Shown: one piece after another, positions 1-11,049 of the stretch
Numbering within the stretch: the first letter of the stretch is position 1
How the letters are laid out: each line of letters starts with the position of its first letter
NCBI GenBank assembly: GCA_942486035.1
Contig: CALNXK010000161.1
Location: 312,501 to 376,500, forward strand
Length of the DNA: 64,000 nt
Reading direction: 5' to 3'
Source of the DNA: Porites lobata
Lineage: Eukaryota; Cnidaria; Anthozoa; Scleractinia; Poritidae
Translations under genes and position numbers: made by a program
Notes under the pieces: model-generated
Databases searched by the model: none
What the model saw: only the letters and a program-made list of their open reading frames with translations
What the model was told of the DNA's origin: nothing

Positions 1-1496
1 CCCATCGGCGAAATAGATAAAACAATCAAAGTCAGTGAACAAGCGCTTGCCATTAAATAACAGCATCAAATGGAGAGAGGATGAAATATTAACAAAACTT
101 GTATTTTTACTTTCCAAATTTGAAAGCTTACTTTTGACACTGTAGCGATGTGCAGTGCAAAAAATCACACTATGAAATCTAGAAATGTCACGCGCGGTAA
201 CGTGACAAGATGTACTATCGTGTGACCTGTAAGAGTGCATGTTTTGCCCTCGGGCTATTTATAGCTTACATATGACTGGAAGAAATTATGAGATAAATTC
301 ATCATTTGTAAAGCAAGAGATAGTAAAAATTGCCATAGTTGTCTTCTAATCTCTTTCTCTCCACAATATCTAAGATTCGGAACGATTAACAGGACATTTT
401 TAGGGTGCTACCAAGATTCGCAACGGTTAACAACGATTAACAAGGATGTTTGAAAAGAATCAGAAGGTCATTTACTTTTAACAACGAAATGGTGTTAACC
501 GTTTCAATGCTTTGTTAATCGTAACATTATTCTATCCATGGAATTATTATAAAAAGTTAACCGATTTGTAGCAAACGAGGTTTCTGTAACCTTCATAGTT
601 TAGCGAATTTTAGGATCTGAGAAGCAGTTTCCACGTGACGGGATACGTTTCCATATTGGCTTCACTATACGTCACTAAATAAACACTACGAACTTCTTTT
701 CTTCTAAGAAAACCGTCATCCAAGTCTTTTCCTGACTCTTCTGAAAACTATAAATCACTTTCCACACTTTCCAAGCCTGCCAGGTTTGAACAACACGAAA
801 ACATGTAACAATGAGCACGCGTTCTACGGCTATCGCAAAATCTTACTGTTTTAAGAGGGTACAGCCAAAAACGTGTATGAGGTGGTACTTTTCTATGAGA
901 AGATGGTGTGCCGTGAAACTTTGTGCTTAAAGGAGCTTCTGTAAAGTGCTTTTTATTGGTAGGTTTCCGTTTTGTCCGTGTTAATATTCTTGCTAAAAAC
1001 GCGAATCACCTTATATACAATCTTGGACAAAACTGTTGAGAAAATTGCCTTCTTGGGGGTCATTTTTTTCTAAACTTCGTAGCCGACCCATTCTTCCCTC
1101 CCCTCTCCCCCTGGAAGCAGTGTTGTTGGGTCTTCAAAAGAAAGCCGGATCCCTAAGCATTTGTAGGAAGCAACTTTGAACTGGGGGAGGGGGTTTTCTT
1201 TACGCAAAGCCGTTGATTTAGAAGTAGTTTTGTTGCGTTAGGTAGTGCACATTAATGAAAACATTTTCTCAAGTAGTTTTGTCCAGGATTGTATTTGACT
1301 GGAAAAGTCGATTTTGAGCATTTAATGCGGGCACATAAATCTGTTCTTTATTTTTTCGTACAATTCACAGAAAAGTAGATAATTACTGGAAAATAAGTGA
1401 CAACAGAGGAGGCGATGACAAGAAAATCAACTTGGATGTCTTTCTTGATTCAAGTAACCAATCGTGAACGTCTGTGAATTTCATTTTCCACGCAGG

Positions 1497-1634
1497 GTTT
1501 TTACGCGCGCTTTGAGTGCAGCGGAGCAGGCATACATTACGGTTTTGGCGGACGAGAAGGACGTCTCCGTCAAGGAGATTAGCCAGAAAACGGGAATTTC
1601 ACCTGCTACGATTCGACCAACAAATAACACATGA
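1497..1634 (+). pseudogene. Helix-turn-helix-like coding relic inside the tandem unit (copy 1)
   Basis: Read in the frame from 1497, this stretch encodes SAAEQAYITVLADEKDVS followed by VKEISQKTGISPATIR and a TGA at 1632. The pattern VKEI-Q-TGIS-AT-R is typical of the DNA-binding helix-turn-helix of transposases and other regulators. An AG acceptor (ccacgcag) sits just upstream. After the HTH a second frame stays open to 1743 (THETFADISERV to EQALAIK), so a one-base frameshift may have broken a longer exon. The family is not identified beyond the HTH look. Confidence 0.35.
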
Positions 1635-3175
1635 AACTTTTGCTGACATTTCAGAGCGCGTGACCCATACTTTGAACAATTTTCCCATCGGCGAAATAGA
1701 TAAAACAATCAAAGTCAGTGAACAAGCGCTTGCCATTAAATAACAGCATCAAATGGAGAGAGGATGAAATATTAACAAAACTTGTATTTTTACTTTCCAA
1801 ATTTGAAAGCTTACTTTTGACACTGTAGCGATGTGCAGTGCAAAAAATCACACTATGAAATCTAGAAATGTCACGCGCGGTAACGTGACAAGATGTACTA
1901 TCGTGTGACCTGTAAGAGTGCATGTTTTGCCCTCGGGCTATTTATAGCTTACATATGACTGGAAGAAATTATGAGATAAATTCATCATTTGTAAAGCAAG
2001 AGATAGTAAAAATTGCCATAGTTGTCTTCTAATCTCTTTCTCTCCACAATATCTAAGATTCGGAACGATTAACAGGACATTTTTAGGGTGCTACCAAGAT
2101 TCGCAACGGTTAACAACGATTAACAAGGATGTTTGAAAAGAATCAGAAGGTCATTTACTTTTAACAACGAAATGGTGTTAACCGTTTCAATGCTTTGTTA
2201 ATCGTAACATTATTCTATCCATGGAATTATTATAAAAAGTTAACCGATTTGTAGCAAACGAGGTTTCTGTAACCTTCATAGTTTAGCGAATTTTAGGATC
2301 TGAGAAGCAGTTTCCACGTGACGGGATACGTTTCCATATTGGCTTCACTATACGTCACTAAATAAACACTACGAACTTCTTTTCTTCTAAGAAAACCGTC
2401 ATCCAAGTCTTTTCCCTGACTCTTCTGAAAACTATAAATCACTTTCCACACTTTCCAAGCCTGCCAGGTTTGAACAACACGAAAACATGTAACAATGAGC
2501 ACGCGTTCTACGGCTATCGCAAAATCTTACTGTTTTAAGAGGGTACAGCCAAAAACGTGTATGAGGTGGTACTTTTCTATGAGAAGATGGTGTGCCGTGA
2601 AACTTTGTGCTTAAAGGAGCTTCTGTAAAGTGCTTTTTATTGGTAGGTTTCCGTTTTGTCCGTGTTAATATTCTTGCTAAAAACGCGAATCACCTTATAT
2701 ACAATCTTGGACAAAACTGTTGAGAAAATTGCCTTCTTGGGGGTTTTTTTTCTAAACTTCGTAGCCGACCCATTCTTCCCTCCCCTCTCCCCTGGAAGCA
2801 GTGTTGTTGGGTCTTCAAAAGAAAGCCGGATCCCTAAGCATTTGTAGGAAGCAACTTTGAACTGGGGAGGGGGTTTTTTTACGCAAAGCCGTTGATTTAG
2901 AAGTAGTTTTGTTGCGTTAGGTAGTGCACATTAATGAAAACATTTTCTCAAGTAGTTTTGTCCAGGATTGTATTTGACTGGAAAAGTCGATTTTGAGCAT
3001 TTAATGCGGGCACATAAATCTGTTCTTTATTTTTTCGTACAATTCACAGAAAAGTAGATAATTACTGGAAAATAAGTGACAACAGAGGAGGCGATGACAA
3101 GAAAATCAACTTGGATGTCTTTCTTGATTCAAGTAACCAATCGTGAACGTCTGTGAATTTCATTTTCCACGCAGG

Positions 3176-3313
3176 GTTTTTACGCGCGCTTTGAGTGCAG
3201 CGGAGCAGGCATACATTACGGTTTTGGCGGACGAGAAGGACGTCTCCGTCAAGGAGATTAGCCAGAAAACGGGAATTTCACCTGCTACGATTCGACCAAC
3301 AAATAACACATGA
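3176..3313 (+). pseudogene. Helix-turn-helix-like coding relic (copy 2)
   Basis: This is the same HTH-like frame as at 1497-1634, displaced by exactly one 1679-bp unit, with the same stop and the same frame change. The identical break in both copies shows it predates the tandem duplication. Confidence 0.35.
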
Positions 3314-4711
3314 AACTTTTGCTGACATTTCAGAGCGCGTGACCCATACTTTGAACAATTTTCCCATCGGCGAAATAGATAAAACAATCAAAGTCAGTGA
3401 ACAAGCGCTTGCCATTAAATAACAGCATCAAATGGAGAGAGGATGAAATATTAACAAAACTTGTATTTTTACTTTCCAAATTTGAAAGCTTACTTTTGAC
3501 ACTGTAGCGATGTGCAGTGCAAAAAATCACACTATGAAATCTAGAAATGTCACGCGCGGTAACGTGACAAGATGTACTATCGTGTGACCTGTAAGAGTGC
3601 ATGTTTTGCCCTCGGGCTATTTATAGCTTACATATGACTGGAAGAAATTATGAGATAAATTCATCATTTGTAAAGCAAGAGATAGTAAAAATTGCCATAG
3701 TTGTCTTCTAATCTCTTTCTCTCCACAATATCTAAGATTCGGAACGATTAACAGGACATTTTTAGGGTGCTACCAAGATTCGCAACGGTTAACAACGATT
3801 AACAAGGATGTTTGAAAAGAATCAGAAGGTCATTTACTTTTAACAACGAAATGGTGTTAACCGTTTCAATGCTTTGTTAATCGTAACATTATTCTATCCA
3901 TGGAATTATTATAAAAAGTTAACCGATTTGTAGCAAACGAGGTTTCTGTAACCTTCATAGTTTAGCGAATTTTAGGATCTGAGAAGCAGTTTCCACGTGA
4001 CGGGATACGTTTCCATATTGGCTTCACTATACGTCACTAAATAAACACTACGAACTTCTTTTTCTTCTAAGAAAACCGTCATCCAAGTCTTTTCCTGACT
4101 CTTCTGAAAACTATAAATCACTTTCCACACTTTCCAAGCCTGCCAGGTTTGAACAACACGAAAACATGTAACAATGAGCACGCGTTCTACGGCTATCGCA
4201 AAATCTTACTGTTTTAAGAGGGTACAGCCAAAAACGTGTATGAGGTGGTACTTTTCTATGAGAAGATGGTGTGCCGTGAAACTTTGTGCTTAAAGGAGCT
4301 TCTGTAAAGTGCTTTTTATTGGTAGGTTTCCGTTTTGTCCGTGTTAATATTCTTGCTAAAAAACGCGAATCACCTTATATACAATCTTGGACAAAACTGT
4401 TGAGAAAATTGCCTTCTTGGGGGTCATTTTTTCTAAACTTCGTAGCCGACCCATTCTTCCCTCCCCCTCTCCCCCTGGAAGCAGTGTTGTTGGGTCTTCA
4501 AAAGAAAGCCGGATCCCTAAGCATTTGTAGGAAGCAACTTTGAACTGGGGGAGGGGGTTTTCTTTACGCAAAGCCGTTGATTTAGAAGTAGTTTTGTTGC
4601 GTTAGGTAGTGCACATTAATGAAAACATTTTCTCAAGTAGTTTTGTCCAGGATTGTAGGCTAAATAAGGGGGTGCCCCCCCCCCCCTCAGGTATGGTTAT
4701 AATTTGGGAAA

Positions 4712-4897
4712 TAGACCTATTCGGCTAACGCAATGTTGTACCCAATTCAAATCTCCTGGGGTTAAGATTCTTTGTGTATTGTATTTGCGTTATAATGTGG
4801 CATTCACATTTAAATGATATGGAAATTCCTGAAACAAAACGTTTTATTCCCAAAGGGTTTGAATTGGGTACAACATTGAGTTAGCTGAATAGGTCTA
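4712..4897. mobile_element. 186-bp MITE, hAT-like, with 8-bp target duplication
   Basis: Terminal inverted repeats of about 40 bp begin TAGACCTATTCGGCTAACGC on the left and close with the complementary sequence on the right. The element is flanked on both sides by the direct repeat TTGGGAAA (4704-4711 and 4898-4905). An 8-bp target duplication is typical of the hAT superfamily; the assignment rests on that alone. Confidence 0.85.
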
Positions 4898-5044
4898 TTG
4901 GGAAATGGGTCGTTTTGTGTCTATCAGGGGTAAGGGAGGGGGGCATTGGTATTGATATTAGGTGGTGGTTCAACAATCAATGTCTCCTGAAGCAGACATT
5001 ACGGAATGGAAGCAAAGTTACTTGTTATTATTACTGCACGTTAC

Positions 5045-5149
5045 CTTTGGTTCACCATCTAATATTCTGTCAACATCCACTGACTCAGCAGTCTTTTCTG
5101 GTGTTTCTTCTAATTCTGTTCTTTTAAAAATGTGATAGTCCTCAAAAAG
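5045..5149 (-). CDS. Convertase paralogue, exon 2 (prodomain, second half)
   Basis: The minus strand reads LFEDYHIFKRTELEE and onward for 35 codons, between an AG acceptor (gttctcag) and a GT donor (gtaacg). It matches exon 2 of the complete gene at 40579-40683 with five amino-acid differences and keeps both phase-0 junctions. The KR pair corresponds to furin's internal secondary prodomain site. No following exon (IEWF... at 40260-40349) is found to its left before the tandem array, so the paralogue is truncated or continues outside the window. Confidence 0.8.
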
Positions 5150-6461
5150 CTGAGAACAGTTCAGTCAAATTAGTCATGACATGTACTGAAATAAATTTTA
5201 TTTAAGTACATGTCATGTGGTGTAAATTAAATAACTCACAATTATATTTATTTACATTAAATTCACACCTCATCTTTCTCTAACTGCCTACGTGCAAAAA
5301 GGCCCCTGACAATGTGAAAGATTTGAACCCAGGGCCGAGTTGTTCAAAGTTGGGTTAAGATAACCCAGGGTTAGTGCGAAATTTGAATTCAGATTTGAAA
5401 GCTGAGAAAGCATTTCAGTTTTAATTCTTTTTGTCTACAAGTTGACAATTGGAAGCTCTAAAAAATAGCAGAGGAAACTATGCGAGAAAATGCTTCTGAA
5501 CACAAGAAAAAGAAAGCGCTAATCGGCCTTCGAACAACTGGGCCCAGGAGTCATTTCATAAGTAAGTGAAGCATGAATGTCTGGGTGAGCATAATCCTGA
5601 ATAGACTGTTGTTGACAGTGACTGATGTTTCAACAACCTGTGTGGTAGACATTTTCAGAGTCAAAGTGGGCTGTATCATGTCAGTTAATTGGTCATAAAC
5701 TCTGGCTATTTATCTGATTGGTCAATCAAGTTGCGGTGTTATTGGTCATGTGTCAGTTAAGCTGTGATGTTATTGGCTATATCCCTACAATAGCAACTTT
5801 GACACCTAACTTGCACAGAGGAAAGTCAAACAATTGCATTCAGTCAAAAAGGCCAGCGAAAAACACAGAAAAAATAAGTAACTTTGAACAGAAAATTCCT
5901 ATAAAAATCTTGTGTCACCACCCTCCTAGCCCCACATGCAGAAGTTCTTCGAACTTCGTCATGCGTTCCTTCCCCACGATCGGCTGCTGAAACAAGTGGT
6001 TAATTCCTTTCCCTTTTACTTTCAAGCAACTCAGCTATTATTACGAAAGGAATCCAATTTCATGATGCGGTGAAACGAAAAATGCTTTGCTGCGAATCAA
6101 CTTCATGAAGTAGTGAAACGACCGGACACCCTTTGTTTCACATATTGAGAGGGAAACTATGTACCTGTGGGTATTTTACAATTGTAATTGGCCTTGCCAT
6201 CATCGCTGTCATAGTTTAAATCCATTTATGTGCTGTTTGTCCCCATTTCAATTTTTCACTGTTTCAAGTCATAGCACTTGTAGAATTTCCCCTACCAGGA
6301 ATTCTTGCCTAGAGTGGCAGAGAAGTCTTGGCTTGTCTAGTTTTCCCTTCTTGGTACATAATGCAGTTCCCGTTTTTAGCAATACGCGTTTGAACGACAC
6401 AATGGTGATATTAAAATGGGTTTTGAGTAGATTTAACCAAAGTTAGGGTGGAAGAACTCAC

Positions 6462-6635
6462 GTGTTTGTCATACACGAAACCATGCTTGAAGGACAACTG
6501 CTTCGCATCCTGTAGACTTCCACGTACTTTCACAGCCCAGATATTTCTATAATAATCTTGTGTAGAATCTAGCGTCCCAATCAAATATATTATCCAAAGG
6601 AAAGAACTTAAAATTTTTGTTTTCGCGACCGCCAT
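6462..6635 (-). CDS. Convertase paralogue, exon 1 (signal peptide and prodomain start)
   Basis: This 58-codon exon starts MAVAKTKILSSFLWIIYLIG, a plausible signal peptide, and continues into the convertase prodomain core (NIWAVKV, KHGFVYDKH). It ends at a gtgagt donor in phase 0, as does exon 1 of the complete gene at 54951-55124. Seven amino acids differ between the two copies, all within the first 28 residues; residues 29-58 are identical. That suggests the prodomain part was under constraint in both copies for some time. With only exons 1 and 2 visible, this may be a partial gene copy. Confidence 0.8.
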
Positions 6636-6782
6636 TCAGATAGTAACTTCCCGTCGCAGTCGTTAATGACGAACTTGGTAGCCTGGCATGTTCCCCAACA
6701 AATCGTTGGGGTATCCGTATCCTAGAATGTTATAAAATGTAAGGAAGTACGTACCGGGATTTTTGTTTCACAGAATGAAGGC

Positions 6783-6946
6783 CAAGGCTGTGCTCTAGCA
6801 GAGTCCGGTGGCCTGTGGCGCCTAACTTTTGTTCTCGCGCGACTAGAAAATCTTAGCTTTTTCATAGAAATCATATGCTGGGCACACTGAATTTTACAAG
6901 TTCAGAGCACTGGGCTCCCTTCAATTTTTCTTTGAGCACAGCCTTG
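6783..6946. mobile_element. 164-bp MITE upstream of the paralogue's exon 1
   Basis: The element starts CAAGGCTGTGCTC and ends GAGCACAGCCTTG, a 13-bp perfect inverted repeat, with AAGGC repeated on both flanks. The matching stretch of the other segmental copy (around 55312) lacks it and reads straight through gaaggctatc, which gives an empty site. Confidence 0.8.
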
Positions 6947-7209
6947 AAGGCTATCAATTATTAACTGAGCAATCCGGGGACGTATTCCCGGGAATTCGCA
7001 GTGAAGTATGTTGTTCGGCTTTCCAAATGCTTACTGTAGATCCTATTTCAGATCAAAAGTAAGGGAGTACTCCCCTAGGGATTTTGGTTGTCATGGCGAT
7101 AAACACAATCAATAAGTCAAATCCCAGTTTCGCGAGCGAGACGGGACCTGGGAACAATTCGTGATAAAAAACGCACAATCAAAACATCGTACTTGCAGAG
7201 TTTTCCGCT

Positions 7210-10200
7210 ATGGAACACGACAGATTTCTCTCTTCTGATTGTACTTTTCTTGAAATGTCTGTCCTCCATAGCGAAAAGGGTTCATTAGAGGACTTCAGGA
7301 GGAGGAAAGTCTCACAGCTAAAGGAATTTTTACGAAATCGTGTTCTGAAAAAAACCGGAGCTAACCGGGACCAAGGACGAACTTGCTGCGTTGGCTTTCG
7401 GCGCGGTGCTAGGCCTTTCCCTATTTTGCTCGTAAAATGCTGGAAAGTTGCTCACTGGAATGCCAAAGAGTTGCTAACATTGCCAAAAATCCAAACAGTT
7501 GCTACCTAAATTTCAAAAGTTGCCACCTGAATTTCTTGATATTTTTATATAAACGTTATGTATCGGTCAAATCGAAGCTTCAACATGCCCCCCCGGGCAA
7601 CCCCCCGGGCATTTGACTTTTTTGAAAATTATTGTTCAAATTCCCCCCTACCCGGGCCAAAATGCCGTTCAAATGCCCCATACTGGGGTCCATTCATATG
7701 ATCAAATGCCCCCACCCAGGGGACATTTCACAGGGACAAAAATGACAGAAGGTTGGCGGAAACGCCTTCAGTTGTCGAACAAAATCTTTATAAATATAAC
7801 AAAAACTGAGAAACACTGTTAGCGTATTTATTACGAACAAAAGTCTCGTGCAAAGCGGCGGAAATCGCTGCTACAAGGTCACTGAATGCTCAGCTTTTCT
7901 TCGTCATGCAACATACAATCATCGCTCACCTTATTAATTAACATACTTGCAGTAGGTCAAAGTAGTTGACCTGAGCTTTTTATTTTATTTTATGTTGTTG
8001 TATTGAATCGCCGGTATAGGTATTGTATTTCATTGTAAACACAACAATAAAATACATTCATACATTCAAAGCCTGAATCCAATATTAAAAATTTTAAAAT
8101 TTAAATACTTCAAATACACCACAAAGCTTGTTTAAGCCCTTTTCTCGTAACCAATTGGCCACAAAGGCACAACCTTTTCCACGAAAATCCTCTAACACCG
8201 CTTCCCCCATAGCTCGCCAAGCCAAAGATGTTTCATGAAATCGAGGGTGCAGTTCAAATTCCCCACCCCTAAAGCATGGGGATCAAATTCCCCACCCCCT
8301 GGAAGACTCTGATAATCAAATTCCCTCCTCCCCGGACGGCAAAGGTGTCAAATGCCTGGGGTATGCCCGGGGGGGCATGCTGAAGCTTCGATTAGACCGA
8401 TACATTAATTAGAAGGTTTATTATTCGTTCTTTTCAAAAATTACTAGCATCGGTCAGGGAAAATAGCTGGAAACCTAGCTGATTTTAATTTAACAACAAA
8501 ATTTAACAAATGAACTGATAAACATTCAAGAAATTCGCATGAATTGAAGTTTTCTACGAAATCGTTGACTTTTTCGTGGTTGATATGTGCTCTAAACCTA
8601 TATTTTGCTCCAAAGTTGCTCAGCAAAGTTGCTAGCAACCTCGAATAAATTTTAAAGGCAAAATTTACTCGAGGTTGCTAGCTAGAACAGCAAAAAGTTG
8701 CTCCAAACGCCAAAAGTTGCCCAAAAGTTGCCGAGCACAATCGGGAAAGGCCTGTTCGGTACCGAGCAGCTGTCTGTACCTGTAAAACTAACCGCCGAAG
8801 AAGAAATTGTACAGAAGCAACGACAATGCAAGAGTCTTCTTGACATAAATGGTGGGGAGTTGTCGGATCCATTTACGGAACTTGAAGGCAACTGGATCGG
8901 CGAAGAGGAGGGAATGGAAAAATGCCCACCTATTTTCCAGATACAAATAGCGGAATTTATACTAACAGCCGACCAAGGATGCGATCTTGGCAAACGTCTT
9001 CTTAGTTTTTATAAAGAGGGAAAAGCGTTTAGCTATTTTGATTCACAGTGGCTAAAGGAAGTGTTTTTTCATCCCATTTCAGACAGTCATGAACTTTGCT
9101 TCCTGAAATCTGAGTCAACACCTTTGCAAAAAATAGGCAACGTACCACTCAAGATTTGGGTTTGCGTTAAAAAGCTAAATGGTACAGTGGAGAGAGCGTA
9201 TTGCAGATGTTTTGCCGGGTAAGAGATTAATTTATGTGTACGATAAAATGCAGAACTATGGGTTTGACTTTTTGTTTCTCTTTAAGTTTGAGATCAACTT
9301 GTAATCAAGTGGCAGCTGTGTTGTCTAAAGTGGAGCATGCCTTGAAGAATGGTTTGACACTTGCTAATTCACCAACGTCAAGAGAATGTGTCTGGAACAA
9401 GTATGGGGCAAAAAAGAAGGCGTGGAACCCAAGAGGATCAGTGAAATGGAAAAAGCCTCACCACAGCAAGAAGGGTAAGTACATAATGAAATGCTTTGGT
9501 TCGAGTCTGATTTTGAGTTTACAGACTAGTGTGAAAAACAAACAAACAAACAAACAAAAAAAACAGACTAGCTGGTGAAATTGGGGCTTAAGAGCAAAGG
9601 TACCCTTTCCTGAAACTGCCAGTTTAGGTGGGTACATCACATGAGGAGTCTTTGAAACAGGATAATAAATTACTTTTGTTCTTATAACATTCCTCAAAAG
9701 TAGCTTCTATTTAGTGCTTGTGTTCCTGTCTTGAACAGGTTAGTTCATGTTACTGTTTATTATACGTTTAAGGAAAATCCAAACTTACAAATCCTGGTAC
9801 AAGACTGCTGTTCAAAGTCAGCAAAGCAGACAGTCACTACTCCACTGAAAAAGAGCCAAGCTTGGACTATCTGGTAGGTGTATTTTATGGCAGTGCTCCT
9901 GATGCATGTTCCTTCTTGTACAGAAGCCCTCCTCAAGCTAGCCCTCCTCAATACCCACCAGAAGCATCTTGAAAAAAGCATTGATGTGGAGACATCAACA
10001 CCAGTACCATTAAGCTCACCTGAACTTACATCAAGGTGAAAACTGCAGAGGAGCTCATTCAAAATTACCAGAGCTCTCTTCTAAGGATTTTGTGGATTAT
10101 TTGTAATGCAAAATAAGTATTTTGTTAGTGCAAGCCCTGATTCAGTAGTGCACTGTAAGTCGTCGTTGTTGTGGTGAAGGAATATTAGAAATTAAGTGCC

Positions 10201-10549
10201 CCTAAAATGTTGCAAACCAAATTCCCCCTGAGGATAAGCTGAGTTATCTTGGAAAAAGTGCAGTAAATGACAAAGTTACTCTTGTTAGCAGCAATCCATT
10301 TTTAGCCAGGTACATGTACAAACCCAAATGGGTGTTACTGGTAAGAGATGGTGTGACTTTTTGGTTTACACACTTGACAGTGTGTACTTAGAGAGGATCA
10401 TGTTTAATCAGCGGGGGTGCAGGCTACAAATTTTAGATGCAGCTGAAAGTTCTTTTAATAATCACATTGCTCCAGAATTAGTTCATTGTAACACATCTGG
10501 TAGCTTAAGTGTGAATGCAGCAGAAAAAAGGCTTAAAAAAGTAGTCTGA
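7210..10549 (+). pseudogene. Decayed SAP / SWIM zinc-finger / YqaJ-nuclease gene
   Basis: Pieces of one recognisable invertebrate gene type occur in order on the plus strand. At 7210 an ATG opens a SAP-like DNA-binding start (KVSQLKEFLRNRVLKKTG), which shifts frame into GTKDELAALAFGA. At about 8740-9220 lies a long exon with EGMEKCPPIFQ, RLLSFYKEGKAFSYF and the SWIM-like CRCFAG, ending at a gtaaga donor. Exon 2 (about 9285-9476) resumes with LRSTCNQVAAVLSKVE in phase. The nuclease part keeps ASPDS (about 10130), CCGEGILEIKCP followed at once by a stop (10167-10194), and WCDFLVYTL-ERIMF (10345-10410). ExK in LEIK is the lambda-exonuclease/YqaJ signature. Frameshifts, stops and an inserted MITE in the first intron mark it as dead. 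In the SWIM motif the usual His after the third Cys is Gln. Such genes often behave as dispersed, possibly transposon-borne, families. Confidence 0.75.
7557..8405. mobile_element. TIR element of about 850 bp inserted in the YqaJ-type pseudogene
   Basis: The left end atgtatcggtcaaatcgaag and the right end cttcgattagaccgatacat are inverted copies, extending for about 38 bp through cttcaacatgccccc and its complement. The interior contains repeated C-rich stretches of the form caaattcccc. It separates the SAP-like start of the YqaJ-type gene from its long second exon. I could not settle the target duplication. Confidence 0.75.
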
Positions 10550-10649
10550 TTCCTCCTTTAGCAATGACTGTCTTTGGATAGCAAGACAAAAATTTTTCCT
10601 TTTGTATCTCACAGGCTAACTTACATTTTACTCACTGTATGTATACCTG

Positions 10650-11048
10650 GATTTTTTAAAACTGGGTTAGCAAAAAAATCAACTCATTCTACTACTTAGC
10701 AATTTAAAACAACAAAACTCATTCAAAGGCCGATTAAAAGCCTTTACCTGACACCGGGCAGTTAGTTAGTGGTTCCTCCAAACATTTCAACGAGTCCAAA
10801 TTTAGAGCATTTTGTAAATCTCTGACACTGCACTTGACGGGATTTTTTTTTAAATCGCACCACATAATCTTCATAATGCTGTATATATAGCAGGATTGTT
10901 GAAAACCGGGTCAGCAAAAATATCAACCCATTCTACTACTTGGCAATTTAAAACAACAAAACTCATTCAAAGGCCGATTAAAAGCCTTCATCTGATGCCG
11001 GGCAGTTAGTTACTGGTTCCTAGAAACATTTCAACGAGTTCAAATTTA
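10650..11048. repeat. Two direct copies of an about 155-bp repeat
   Basis: The stretch 10650-10805 recurs at 10893-11048, 243 bases further on, sharing cattctactactt-gcaattt, aaaacaacaaaactcattc and gccgggcagttagtta. The spacer is unrelated. The role is unknown. Confidence 0.8.
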
Positions 11049-11049
11049 A

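Larger units (their letters stand above)
1..4657. repeat. Tandem array of a 1679-bp unit, about 2.8 copies
   Basis: The same sequence recurs every 1679 bases (for example 1516 matches 3195), starting mid-unit at base 1 and stopping abruptly at 4657. Copies differ almost only by one-base changes in homopolymer runs, such as the T/C runs near 1065, 2744 and 4428. The last copy breaks off after ccaggattgta, exactly where the convertase-duplicate segment begins. The unit is rich in gttaac-type motifs and holds a short HTH-like reading frame. Either a very recent tandem duplication or an assembly effect could explain such low divergence. Confidence 0.95.
4658..7021. repeat. Segmental duplicate of the 5' end of the convertase gene (copy A)
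   Basis: From ggctaaataaggggg at 4658 this segment matches 40516-41354 and then, without a gap at 6131, matches 54643-55386. It covers convertase exon 2, intron 1, exon 1 and about 380 bases upstream of the start codon. Differences from the other copy are the 4676-4998 stretch (a MITE plus low-complexity DNA), a 164-bp MITE upstream of exon 1 and scattered substitutions. The other copy has a 13.3-kb element at the position of 6131. Confidence 0.92.

Noticed and set aside
1481..1923. Minus-strand frames of 75 and 90 codons in each tandem unit
   Set aside because: They are antisense to the HTH-like frame or lie in AT-rich sequence, with no domain.
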